Virus record (IMG/VR): IMGVR_UViG_3300032294_001477
Span: 1 to 25,306 of that record
Length of the DNA: 25,306 bases
Direction: 5' to 3' (one strand)
DNA from: a virus
The notes beneath the pieces are model-generated. The model ran no database searches. It saw only the letters and a list, made by a program, of their open reading frames with translations, and was not told the origin of the DNA. Numbering within the stretch: position 1 is the first letter of the stretch; each line of letters opens with the position of its first letter. A program made the position numbers and the translations under genes. Of this stretch, positions 15,402 to 22,951 are shown one piece after another.

Positions 15402-15796
15402 GCGACGTCATCCGTTTCATGCGCGCTTTTCCGCTCACGCCGCAAACGGTCTGCACCGAGGCGCCCATGGCGTGGCTCGCGCAGCGCTGCGGCGTCACGC
15501 CTGCGACGGTCGAAGAGCAGCGCGCGACCATGGCGCGTTTCGGCTATCCGCGCGGGCTCTATGTGGGGTGCGAACGCCACGGGCTCGCCATTCTCGACGT
15601 CGACGCAATCGACGCATTGGAGGGCGACGCGGTAATCGCGGCAAGCGCCGATCGCACGCTCTCGGCCGTCGGGATACTCGCGCATGGCGGGCTTGTCGTC
15701 GCGGCGAGTTTCGGCCGGCTGATCGTCGCGCATCTGCCGTTGCTGCGCGTGATTCGGCCTGTCGGTTTTGCGCCAGCCCGGCCGGGGGCCGAGTAA
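15398..15796 (+). CDS. Hypothetical tail-tip region protein
   Basis: A 132-residue protein starting at the ATG of an ATGA overlap with the previous gene. I do not recognise its family. It starts SDVIRFMRAFPLTPQTVCTEAP, then AWLAQRCGVTPATVEEQRATM, then strands ending in HLPLLRVIRPVGFAPARPG. Siphovirus tail operons usually have an NlpC/P60-type peptidase at this place (lambda gpK), but no Cys-His catalytic pair in the usual context can be made out here. The two cysteines of the first half and one of the second are not in peptidase motifs. It could be an assembly factor for the J-like tip protein, in the place of lambda gpI. An earlier in-frame start at 15389 adds three residues and lacks support. 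Confidence 0.6.
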   Translation: MSDVIRFMRAFPLTPQTVCTEAPMAWLAQRCGVTPATVEEQRATMARFGYPRGLYVGCERHGLAILDVDAIDALEGDAVIAASADRTLSAVGILAHGGLVVAASFGRLIVAHLPLLRVIRPVGFAPARPGAE

Positions 15797-17892
15797 TGCC
15801 GCAGGTTGTCGCGCTCGCGGTCGCGCCGGCTCTTGGCGCCGCTTTGGGGCTCACGACCTCGGGCGCGCTGATCAGCGCCGCGGGGCTCACATTCGCCGGC
15901 GTCAATGTTGTGAGCGCCATTTCGACGGCGATCGTTATCGGCGCGGTTTATGGCGCCGAGCGGCTGCTGTCCTCGCCGCGCGCGGGCAAGCCGCAACTTC
16001 AATTGCCGCCGGGGCCGGTCGCGCAGGAAATCGAGCTGCAGGCCGTTTCGGCGCGTTATTACACATACGGGCAAGACCGGGTCGGCGGCGCGATGTTCTT
16101 TCAGGAAGTCGGCGGCCAGCTCGGCGGCTGGCTCGGCTACGGCATCGTTTTGTCGTGCCGGCCGATCGACGGCGTCGTGACCTATTTCGTCGACGACGAA
16201 GCCTGGACGACGGCGACGGGGCTGGCCAATGAGCCGCTGGAATCGCCCATCGGTTTCACGCCGAACGCCGTCGACCTTGGCCCGAATGTCTTTTGGCCCC
16301 TTACCGGCGCAAAATTCACGGTGTTTTCGGTTTTGGTCTTTGTGCCAAACGCCGGGCCGCAGCCTGCGCCGACGGGCAATGGCCCGATCATGTTCGGCGA
16401 ATTCCGCAACGCCTCGCAGGCCGGCGCCGTCTCGACGCTGCTCACGCGCGATCATTCGTCGATCTGGGGCGCGTCGCATCTGGGCCGCGGCCTCGCATGT
16501 CTCTATTTCCGGGCAAACCGGCTCGATCGCGAATATCGTTTCGTTCGCTATCCGCGCGGCTTCCCGACGGCCTCGACCGTGCTGCGCGGCCAGCGGATTT
16601 TCGATCCGCGCGACTCCGGCCAGAGCTTCTATGCGACGGGCGCGCATCTCACGTCGGTCCTCGCCATCAAGGCGAGCGACGCGGCGTTTTACACGGGCGG
16701 CGATTTTCGCGAAGATACGGGCGGCATATGGTCGGCCTATAATCCGTCCTGGGAATACTCAACCAACCCGGCTTTGCAGATCGCAGATCTGCTCACATGC
16801 CCGGCCGGCTTTGGCCTGACTTATGATGATATGGACTGGCCGTCATTTGTCGAGGCGGCGAATGATTGCGACCGGCTCGTTACAGTGTTTGGCGGCGGGA
16901 CGGGCGCTTTCGCCCGCGCTCATCTGACATGGTCGGCGAGCGAAGAGCGACGCGACGTGCTGGGCAAGCTCCTCGCCGCCTGCGACGCGCAGGTTTACGA
17001 AAACGAAGACGGCAAAATTGCAATCTGGGTTGGCAAATGGATCGAGCCGACGGTGACTTTGACCGAAGCCGATCTCGCCATGCCGATCAGCTTCGACGCC
17101 TCCTCGGGCGTCTTTGAAAGCGACAATGTCGTTACGCCGGCCTATGTCGAGCCGCGGTCGAATTACCAGCGCAACACCTCGCTTTTTATCGAGGATGCGG
17201 CGTCGATCGCGCGCGTCGGTCGGCGCAGCGCGACGATCGACCTGCCCGCGGTCAAGGATTTCAACCAGGCCTATCGCCTCGCGGCGCGCGCCATGCGGCG
17301 CAAAAACACGCCGATGAAAATCGAATGCGTCGCAGGGCCGCGCGGCCTCCTCGCCGATGGCGAGCGCGTCGTTCGGCTGGAGTTGCCGACGTTCGGCGTC
17401 TCGGGCGTGTTTCGCGTCATGAGGCTTGAGGCGCAGTCGATTTCGACCGTGTCTCTCGTGTTGCATCAGGTAACTGAGGAAATGTTCGCAGACGTCGTCG
17501 CGCCCTTTGATCCGATCAATGGGTCGCTTCCGGGCGCGCCCGTCATCGCGCCCTATGTTCCGCCTGCGCCTGTTGCGCCGTCGCTCTCCTCGGCCGTCGT
17601 CGGTGGCGCGGCGGTCATTTCGGCGTCGGTTTCGGCGCCGGGCGGCGGCGACACAGTTCCGGACGCGCGCTTTCGATTCCGGCCGGTCGACGTCTCGACC
17701 AATGCGCCGCTGGGCGACGGCAGCTTTACGATCTTTCCCGACTTCACCGGCCAATACAGCGCCGCCTCGCCGGGCATTTCCGGCGTCAACGGCACGCCGC
17801 AGCGTTTCGAGGTTCAAGCCTGGTTCATCAACGCCGGGCAGCCAGGGCCGGTTTCGCCCTCAAGTTTCATCACAATCACAACCTTCACCTAA
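15796..17892 (+). CDS. Tail-tip attachment protein, J-like
   Basis: A 698-residue protein. The real start is the ATG in the TAATG overlap at 15796; the frame is open further upstream but that part is only a shadow of the preceding gene. A hydrophobic Ala/Gly/Val N-terminus (about residues 5-55) precedes a beta-rich body. YYTYGQDRVGGAMFFQEVGG (about 92-111) and TYFVDDEAW lie in the hub-like half. GKIAIWVGKWIEP, then YVEPRSNYQRNT and KDFNQAYRLAARAMRRKN (about 414-510), are characteristic of J-like central tip proteins. A fibronectin-like beta domain with PVAPSLSSAVV follows at about 595-698, ending SFITITTFT. This protein forms the tip hub and helps bind the receptor or carry side fibres. Confidence 0.85.
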   Translation: MPQVVALAVAPALGAALGLTTSGALISAAGLTFAGVNVVSAISTAIVIGAVYGAERLLSSPRAGKPQLQLPPGPVAQEIELQAVSARYYTYGQDRVGGAMFFQEVGGQLGGWLGYGIVLSCRPIDGVVTYFVDDEAWTTATGLANEPLESPIGFTPNAVDLGPNVFWPLTGAKFTVFSVLVFVPNAGPQPAPTGNGPIMFGEFRNASQAGAVSTLLTRDHSSIWGASHLGRGLACLYFRANRLDREYRFVRYPRGFPTASTVLRGQRIFDPRDSGQSFYATGAHLTSVLAIKASDAAFYTGGDFREDTGGIWSAYNPSWEYSTNPALQIADLLTCPAGFGLTYDDMDWPSFVEAANDCDRLVTVFGGGTGAFARAHLTWSASEERRDVLGKLLAACDAQVYENEDGKIAIWVGKWIEPTVTLTEADLAMPISFDASSGVFESDNVVTPAYVEPRSNYQRNTSLFIEDAASIARVGRRSATIDLPAVKDFNQAYRLAARAMRRKNTPMKIECVAGPRGLLADGERVVRLELPTFGVSGVFRVMRLEAQSISTVSLVLHQVTEEMFADVVAPFDPINGSLPGAPVIAPYVPPAPVAPSLSSAVVGGAAVISASVSAPGGGDTVPDARFRFRPVDVSTNAPLGDGSFTIFPDFTGQYSAASPGISGVNGTPQRFEVQAWFINAGQPGPVSPSSFITITTFT

Positions 17893-17915
17893 CGCCCCCG
17901 CAAATGAGGAAAGCA

Positions 17916-20900
17916 ATGACTCGCACGCTTCAACGCGGCGCGCTCGCGCTCGCTTGTCTTTTCGTGTCGGTTGCGGCGCTCGCGCAGTCGAGCGGCTCGA
18001 CCGTCACGACCAACGCGCGCGCGGTGTGGCGCGACTGGACAGTCGACGGCGTGCCCTCGTCGGGCGTCTGGAATCCGCTAAAGAGCGACATTCGCGCCTG
18101 GGGCGCGCTTGTCGGCGGCCAGCTTAATTCGCTGCAGGGCGCGCAGGTTGGCGGGACGCTGGCTTTCGACACGAAAGCCAATCTCGACGCAACTCTCGCC
18201 TATCCGGCCAATTCCATGGCCTTCGTCTTTGCCGATGCGACCTCGGCGAATAATGGCGTCTATCGCAAGAGCGGCGCGAGCGGCGCGGGCTCATGGGCCA
18301 AAGTCTCGTCGCTGATCTATGGCCCGCAACCGGTGTTTTCGGTTGCGGGTAGTTTTTCGACCAACCCGGCCGACGCGGCGGTTTCGATCGGCGGGTCGCC
18401 GACGTCGCCGCTGATCAGTTTCGTCGTGCCGCGCGGCACGCTTATTCATTCGACGTCCGGCACGCCCTCAACCGGCCTCGGCCTTAATGGCGATTACGCG
18501 ATCGACCCGTCGAACTATACGCTTTGGGGACCAAAAGCGGCCGGGGTTTGGCCCGCGCCTTCGGCGACGGCGCAGGGCGCCGCGGCGGCGGCGGCGTCGA
18601 GCGCCTCGGCGGCGGCTGTAAGCGCCTCGGCGGCGGCGGCTTCTGCGGCGGCGGCGGCGGCTCCCGCAACGTCGACAACGCGCGGCGGTGTGTATGTGCC
18701 CGGCGGCGCCAATCTCACACTGGCAGGCGACGGGGCTTTGTCGCTGTCTGGCGCCAATGTCGGGGCCGCCCTTGGATACACGCCCGTTAACAAGGCGGGC
18801 GACGCAATGACTGGAGGTCTTTCGACGACCGGGGGGCTTGCATCAAACAACCTTTTGCTGCAGGGCGACGGGGCGAATGGCTACATCCGCCCGACGAATG
18901 CGCCCGGCTCCCTTTATCTTGGCGCAGCAAATCAAAACCTAGGAATTATCACGAACACGGGGCATTGGGGCTTCGGAAATCTTAATCCAGCATCGGCCGG
19001 CGGCCGCTTCGTGTTCGATTACACAGCGAATGGCAATGGCAATTTGAGGGTTGTCAATGGCAGCTCGGGCGCGGATGCAATGGCCTCGGTTGAATATGTT
19101 TCAGGCATTGCAAATTCTTATGCAATAACCTCTCTGCGCAACAATGGCGGCCTTCCTTACTTTTTAATAGGAACCGGACCAGCCGTCACTGAGGGGATTC
19201 TTTACGACTCTGTGCGCCATGTGTTTCGCGATGAGGCCGGCGTCGAGGCGATGCGGATCGTTAATGACAACGTCGGAATTGGCGCGATTACACCATTAAC
19301 AAAGTTCATGGTCGCTAAGGATAGCAATCCGGTCGCGAGTGAGCCTTTCGGCGACTTTCAAGGAAATGGACAGCTTTTTGTCACGGGCAAAACAAATACA
19401 GCTAAGCGCCTTGCGCTAGGCGTCGATACAACCGTGACGCCGATGGCGGGCGTCATTCAATCTATCGAGGCGGGAACGGCGCTGCGTAACCTCGCTCTCA
19501 ACCCGTCCGGCGGCAATGTCGGCATCGGAATGATTGACCCGCCATCCAAGCTTTCTGTAACTGGAAATGGATATTTTAACGGCGCGCTCGGCATCGGGAC
19601 GCCGTCGCCTCGTGGGAGCCTTGAAGTTGCAGCCGCGGCGCCGTCAACGGTTTTCACCAATACGTCGGGGGCGACAAATGAGAAAACATACGATTGGCAC
19701 AGTAATTCGGGCGTTCTTTATGGGCGCATGTTAAACGACGCATTTTCGGATGCGAGGCACTGGATTGAAATTTCTCGATCCGGAATTAATCCGACGCAGG
19801 TTGGCTTCCCGAATGGCGTCGTCGATATCGGCGGCCTTGGGTCGACGCATAAATTCAACGTAAATGGAAATGCCGGCCTTGCGGCGGGGGGCTATCTTAA
19901 TTTTGGCACGGCAGACGGCGCCGCCGGCTACGGCATAAGAGACAATGCAGGCTCAATTGAGTGTAAAAACTCGGGTGGCTCCTGGGCGACCTGCGGCGGC
20001 GGCGGGGGGGGATCGCCGGCCGGGTTGACCGCATGGAAAAATATGAAAAGCGATTGCGGCGCGGCGGGTAACGGTTCGACTGACGATCTCGCTGCGATCA
20101 ATTCTTGCGTCGCCGACGCTAATAGCACGGGCGTCTCTCTCTATTTTCCGCCCGGCACTTACAGGGTTAGCGCTCCGATCAACGAAATCACGCGTTCGGG
20201 CGTGCGCATAAAAGGCGACGGCCGAAACTCAACGATCATTGCGGCGGCTTTCGCTGGAGGCGACACGCTCACAAGCAATGCGCAGTTTACCAGTGTTGAG
20301 GATCTGTCGCTCACGCCAAGCGTCTTCAAAACTAGCGGCTATGAGCTGGTCGTTAAGAATGGGTTTAACAATGTCATTCGAAATGTCTACGTTAACGGCG
20401 GCTTTAGAGGAATACAGGTTCTTTCGACGGCCTCGCCGTTCCTCGAAAATATCGGCATGCGCTACCTGACGGGCGACATAGGCCTCTATTTCACCGGCAC
20501 GGCCAGCGTCTCGTCATATGGCATGTATGCGAAAAACATGGTCGCAGACAACCCATATGCTGTGCCGATTTTTAACGAAAATCTGAAGTCCTGGGGGAAT
20601 TCGACGGCTTATGCTGTCGGCGACGCTTTCACGGTCAGCGGCTGGATCTGGCAGGTGGTCGTCGCCGGAACCTCGCAAAGCTCGGGCTTGCCCGCGGCGC
20701 CGACGGCGGCGGGATGGAACCTGACGAACGTCGCCAGCGGCAGCGCTCAACTGCGCCCGATCGCCAGAACAAGCCTTACCTGGGTTTATATGGATTCATA
20801 CGCTAACAGCCTTGTGGGTGTGAGCTTCGCGCTTTTGAACGGGGCGCGCGGCTTCGCAATGACCGACAACGCTAACACGACGGGGAGTTATCCCTCTTGG

Positions 20901-21398
20901 GCATATTTCTACGACTTGGAAGTCGATCACGCTTATTTCACTGGCGTCGACATCTCTGGCGGAGTTGGGTTTCACGCGACTAACGCATGGGTCGGCTCAA
21001 CCCTGACCGGGAACGCTTTGTTTTTTGGCGGCGCCTTCAAGGGTGAGGCGACCGTCACAGCCTCACGCATTGTTGCAAATGGCCAGCATGGCGTGCTGCT
21101 CAACGCGGGCGACGATGTGAAGATCCAAGGCAACATCATCGCCAATAACAGCGTCAACGCAGCTAACACATATCACGGCGTCGTCGTCGCCGCGAATATC
21201 AACCGCTTCACGATTCAGAATAATTCAACAGGCGTCGTGCGGCCTTTCACGACCTCGAATCAAGGTTGGGGCGTCATCGTGCTTCCCGGCTCTTCAAATT
21301 ACTACCTGATCCAAGGAAATCTTGGGTTTGGCAATGTTTCGGGCTCTGTCAGCGATGGCGGCAGCGGCGCGAACAAGTCTGTTAGCGGCAATATTTAA
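17916..21398 (+). CDS. Tail fibre/tailspike with Sec signal peptide and beta-helix domain
   Basis: A 1160-residue protein. The start at 17916 is preferred over the ATG at 17904 because GAGGAAAG lies right before it. Residues 1-23 form a textbook signal peptide ending ALA before Gln24. A tail-fibre N-terminus follows (WRDWTVDGVPSSGVWNP, about 38-54), an Ala-rich helical rod (about 219-251), and ALGYTPVNKAGDAMTGGL (about 286-303), a common fibre repeat. The middle contains GIGxxxP-type repeats like those before S74 domains, ending GIRDNAGSIECKNSGGSW. From about residue 700, NGSTDDLAAINSC and VSLYFPPGTYRV are classic of pectate-lyase-like beta-helices of phage depolymerases. Catalytic acids cannot be assigned by eye. 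From about 18840 to 21400 the DNA is more AT-rich than its neighbours, suggesting later acquisition. Confidence 0.88.
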   Translation: MTRTLQRGALALACLFVSVAALAQSSGSTVTTNARAVWRDWTVDGVPSSGVWNPLKSDIRAWGALVGGQLNSLQGAQVGGTLAFDTKANLDATLAYPANSMAFVFADATSANNGVYRKSGASGAGSWAKVSSLIYGPQPVFSVAGSFSTNPADAAVSIGGSPTSPLISFVVPRGTLIHSTSGTPSTGLGLNGDYAIDPSNYTLWGPKAAGVWPAPSATAQGAAAAAASSASAAAVSASAAAASAAAAAAPATSTTRGGVYVPGGANLTLAGDGALSLSGANVGAALGYTPVNKAGDAMTGGLSTTGGLASNNLLLQGDGANGYIRPTNAPGSLYLGAANQNLGIITNTGHWGFGNLNPASAGGRFVFDYTANGNGNLRVVNGSSGADAMASVEYVSGIANSYAITSLRNNGGLPYFLIGTGPAVTEGILYDSVRHVFRDEAGVEAMRIVNDNVGIGAITPLTKFMVAKDSNPVASEPFGDFQGNGQLFVTGKTNTAKRLALGVDTTVTPMAGVIQSIEAGTALRNLALNPSGGNVGIGMIDPPSKLSVTGNGYFNGALGIGTPSPRGSLEVAAAAPSTVFTNTSGATNEKTYDWHSNSGVLYGRMLNDAFSDARHWIEISRSGINPTQVGFPNGVVDIGGLGSTHKFNVNGNAGLAAGGYLNFGTADGAAGYGIRDNAGSIECKNSGGSWATCGGGGGGSPAGLTAWKNMKSDCGAAGNGSTDDLAAINSCVADANSTGVSLYFPPGTYRVSAPINEITRSGVRIKGDGRNSTIIAAAFAGGDTLTSNAQFTSVEDLSLTPSVFKTSGYELVVKNGFNNVIRNVYVNGGFRGIQVLSTASPFLENIGMRYLTGDIGLYFTGTASVSSYGMYAKNMVADNPYAVPIFNENLKSWGNSTAYAVGDAFTVSGWIWQVVVAGTSQSSGLPAAPTAAGWNLTNVASGSAQLRPIARTSLTWVYMDSYANSLVGVSFALLNGARGFAMTDNANTTGSYPSWAYFYDLEVDHAYFTGVDISGGVGFHATNAWVGSTLTGNALFFGGAFKGEATVTASRIVANGQHGVLLNAGDDVKIQGNIIANNSVNAANTYHGVVVAANINRFTIQNNSTGVVRPFTTSNQGWGVIVLPGSSNYYLIQGNLGFGNVSGSVSDGGSGANKSVSGNI
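20004..20011 (+). repeat. G8 homopolymer at a domain junction in the tailspike gene
   Basis: Eight consecutive Gs encode part of a Gly-Gly-Gly-Gly-Ser linker between the fibre body and the beta-helix domain. Gains or losses by slippage would shift the frame and remove the last 460 residues. This is seen in sequence; its use as a switch is inference. Confidence 0.7.
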
Positions 21399-21496
21399 CG
21401 AGCCTTTTTCGGGCCGCCGCAGCTTCGCCCTTCGAAGATCAAAGCAACCCGCCGCGCCCCGCGCGCGTCGGCGCGCAAACTTGCGAGAAAACCCCA

Positions 21497-22276
21497 ATGA
21501 TCGACGAGAAAAGCATACAGCGCGCGCTGCGCGCCATGGGGCATTACAAGGGCGCCATTGACGGCGCTTTGGGCCGCGCCTCATACGCCGGCATGCGCGC
21601 GGCGCTTGCGCCACTGGCGACCGGCGTCGAGCGCTGGCCGGCGTCGCGTGTGCTGCTCGCCTTTCAGCAGCTCATGATGCGCGACGTCGGAATCGCCGTC
21701 GGCGCGATCGACGGGCTGCGCGGGCCGCAGACAGAGGCCGCTTTCGAGTCCTGGCAAAACTATCTGCGCGACAAGGAAGACGACGAGGCCGACGCATCCG
21801 TCGCCGCGCCGCAGCTCTGGCCGCGACAATCGCAGATGCGCGCCGTCTTCGGCGACGTCGGGACAAGCCAGGTCCGCATTGATCTGCCCTATCCGCTTCG
21901 CATCGCTTGGGCGCCGGCGCAGACGATTGCGCGCATGACGCTGCATGCGCTTGTCGCCGAGTCGGCCAAGCGCGTTTTGTCGCGCGTTCATGAAAGCTAC
22001 GGCGAGCAGCGCATTCGCGAGCTGGGGCTCGATCTCTTTGGCGGCTCGCTCAATGTGCGCAAGATGAAGGGCGGCTCGAAATGGTCGATGCATTCATGGG
22101 GCGTCGCCATTGATTGGGATCCCGAGCGCAATCAATTTCGCTGGGGCCGTGATCGTGCGCATCTGGCGCGCCCGGCCTATGACGCCTTTTGGCGCGAATG
22201 GGAACGCGAGGGCTGGCTTTCTCTCGGCCGCGCGCGCAATTTCGATTGGATGCATGTCCAGGCGCCGCGGCTGTGA
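21497..22276 (+). CDS. Endolysin, M15-family D,D-/L,D-peptidase with peptidoglycan-binding repeats
   Basis: A 259-residue cell wall hydrolase. The N-terminal half has two PG-binding-like repeats: GHYKGAIDGALG (about 15-26) and AVGAIDGLRGPQTEAAF (about 67-83). The catalytic half carries the M15 zinc motif SMHSWGVAIDWD, with His199 and Asp206 as ligands, and DWMHVQ with His253 as third ligand and Asp250 as likely general base. Such enzymes cut peptide cross-links or stem peptides in the periplasm. There is no signal peptide, so export would depend on a holin. The start is preceded by a weak GAGAAAA. The 98-base gap before it holds short GC palindromes but no convincing terminator. It is the first gene of the lysis cluster. 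Confidence 0.92.
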   Translation: MIDEKSIQRALRAMGHYKGAIDGALGRASYAGMRAALAPLATGVERWPASRVLLAFQQLMMRDVGIAVGAIDGLRGPQTEAAFESWQNYLRDKEDDEADASVAAPQLWPRQSQMRAVFGDVGTSQVRIDLPYPLRIAWAPAQTIARMTLHALVAESAKRVLSRVHESYGEQRIRELGLDLFGGSLNVRKMKGGSKWSMHSWGVAIDWDPERNQFRWGRDRAHLARPAYDAFWREWEREGWLSLGRARNFDWMHVQAPRL

Positions 22277-22467
22277 TCGCGCGCATCGCCATGATCATCA
22301 TCGCGCTCGGCTGGCATGTGTGGCGGGTGCGCTATGTCGTGCTGCCGGTCGCGCTTGTCGTCTTCGCCGCCGCGGCGCTCTCGGGCTGCAATCATCAAGC
22401 GCCCGATCAACATCGCTGGGCCGCCTATCGGTTCGATAAGCATTGGCGCGCGCATAGGATCCATTAG
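22273..22467 (+). CDS. Small membrane protein or lipoprotein of the lysis cluster
   Basis: A 64-residue protein. A GTG at 22273 overlaps the endolysin stop (GTGA); ATG 22291 and GTG 22318 are alternatives. Two adjacent hydrophobic stretches (IARIAMIIIALGW and YVVLPVALVVFAAAALSG) are followed by Cys and a basic, His-rich tail. With the GTG at 22318 as start, the N-terminus becomes a classical lipoprotein signal (basic residues, hydrophobic core, LSGC lipobox). As a longer form it would be a membrane protein with two short helices. Position next to the endolysin suggests a holin, antiholin or outer-membrane lysis lipoprotein. The exact role is not decidable. Confidence 0.55.
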   Translation: MIARIAMIIIALGWHVWRVRYVVLPVALVVFAAAALSGCNHQAPDQHRWAAYRFDKHWRAHRIH

Positions 22468-22469
22468 CC

Positions 22470-22568
22470 ATGTGGAACGGACTTGGCGACGGGCGCTTCG
22501 TTGACGCGCTCGCGCTCTGGGCCTGCGTCGCCGCGATCATCGTCGGCGTGCGCTGGCTCTTTTCGTAA
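22470..22568 (+). CDS. 32-residue membrane peptide
   Basis: A very short ORF, starting ATG-TGG three bases after the preceding stop and ending TAA. After the polar MWNGLGDGRF, the segment VDALALWACVAAIIVGVRWLF is a single membrane-spanning helix flanked by Trp, followed by one Ser. It lies in a tight row with the genes on both sides. Such peptides are common in phage lysis regions as small holin partners or regulators. It could also be a chance ORF, but hydrophobicity, spacing and lack of overlap with other genes favour it. Confidence 0.5.
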   Translation: MWNGLGDGRFVDALALWACVAAIIVGVRWLFS

Positions 22569-22577
22569 GGCGAAAAC

Positions 22578-22949
22578 ATGCAGCAAATTTATGTAAAGCC
22601 AATCGTCAGAGGCTATCCCTTCGCCTTTTCGCTGCGCTTTGTCGACGCGGCCGGCGAGCCGATTCCGGGCTTTGACCTTTCGGCTGCGTCTCGCGTGCGC
22701 GGCGAGTTTCGCAGGAGCGTGGAAGATAACGGGACGCCTTACGCTGCCGTCGACACGGCGGTCGCCGGCACGCTGATCGTCGTCGACGCCAATACGATCG
22801 CGCTTACCATCAGCGCGGCCAATACCGCGAATTTCGCCACCAAGGCGGCATGGGTCGACTTCGCCCGTCTCGACGGCGGCGTGTGGTCGCTTATTCCCGT
22901 GCGCATCGCCTGGCCGGTCGAAGACCCCGTCACCAACCCGCCGGCCTGA
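22578..22949 (+). CDS. BppU-N-like adaptor protein for the collagen-like fibre
   Basis: A 123-residue beta-sandwich-like protein. [23 protein letters not shown] (read as [12 protein letters not shown] then PGFDLS), [10 protein letters not shown], a [20 protein letters not shown] stretch (about 68-87) and a last strand [16 protein letters not shown] resemble the small N-terminal domain type found in phage baseplate upper proteins and receptor-binding adaptors. The family is known for docking a receptor-binding fibre onto a tail. The next gene, a collagen-like fibre, starts two bases after its stop, so the two probably act together. GGCG only is seen as ribosome-binding sequence, so coupling with upstream genes may matter. 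The assignment is by pattern and context. Confidence 0.55.
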   Translation: MQQIYVKPIVRGYPFAFSLRFVDAAGEPIPGFDLSAASRVRGEFRRSVEDNGTPYAAVDTAVAGTLIVVDANTIALTISAANTANFATKAAWVDFARLDGGVWSLIPVRIAWPVEDPVTNPPA

Positions 22950-22951
22950 TC

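Noticed and set aside
15472-15795. Upstream extension of the J-like frame
   Set aside because: The added 108 residues are Arg-rich shadow sequence overlapping the previous gene. The ATG at 15796 in a TAATG overlap is the natural start.
21399-21496. Possible terminator between the tailspike and endolysin genes
   Set aside because: Only short GC palindromes and an early T5 run are present, without a hairpin directly followed by a U-tract.
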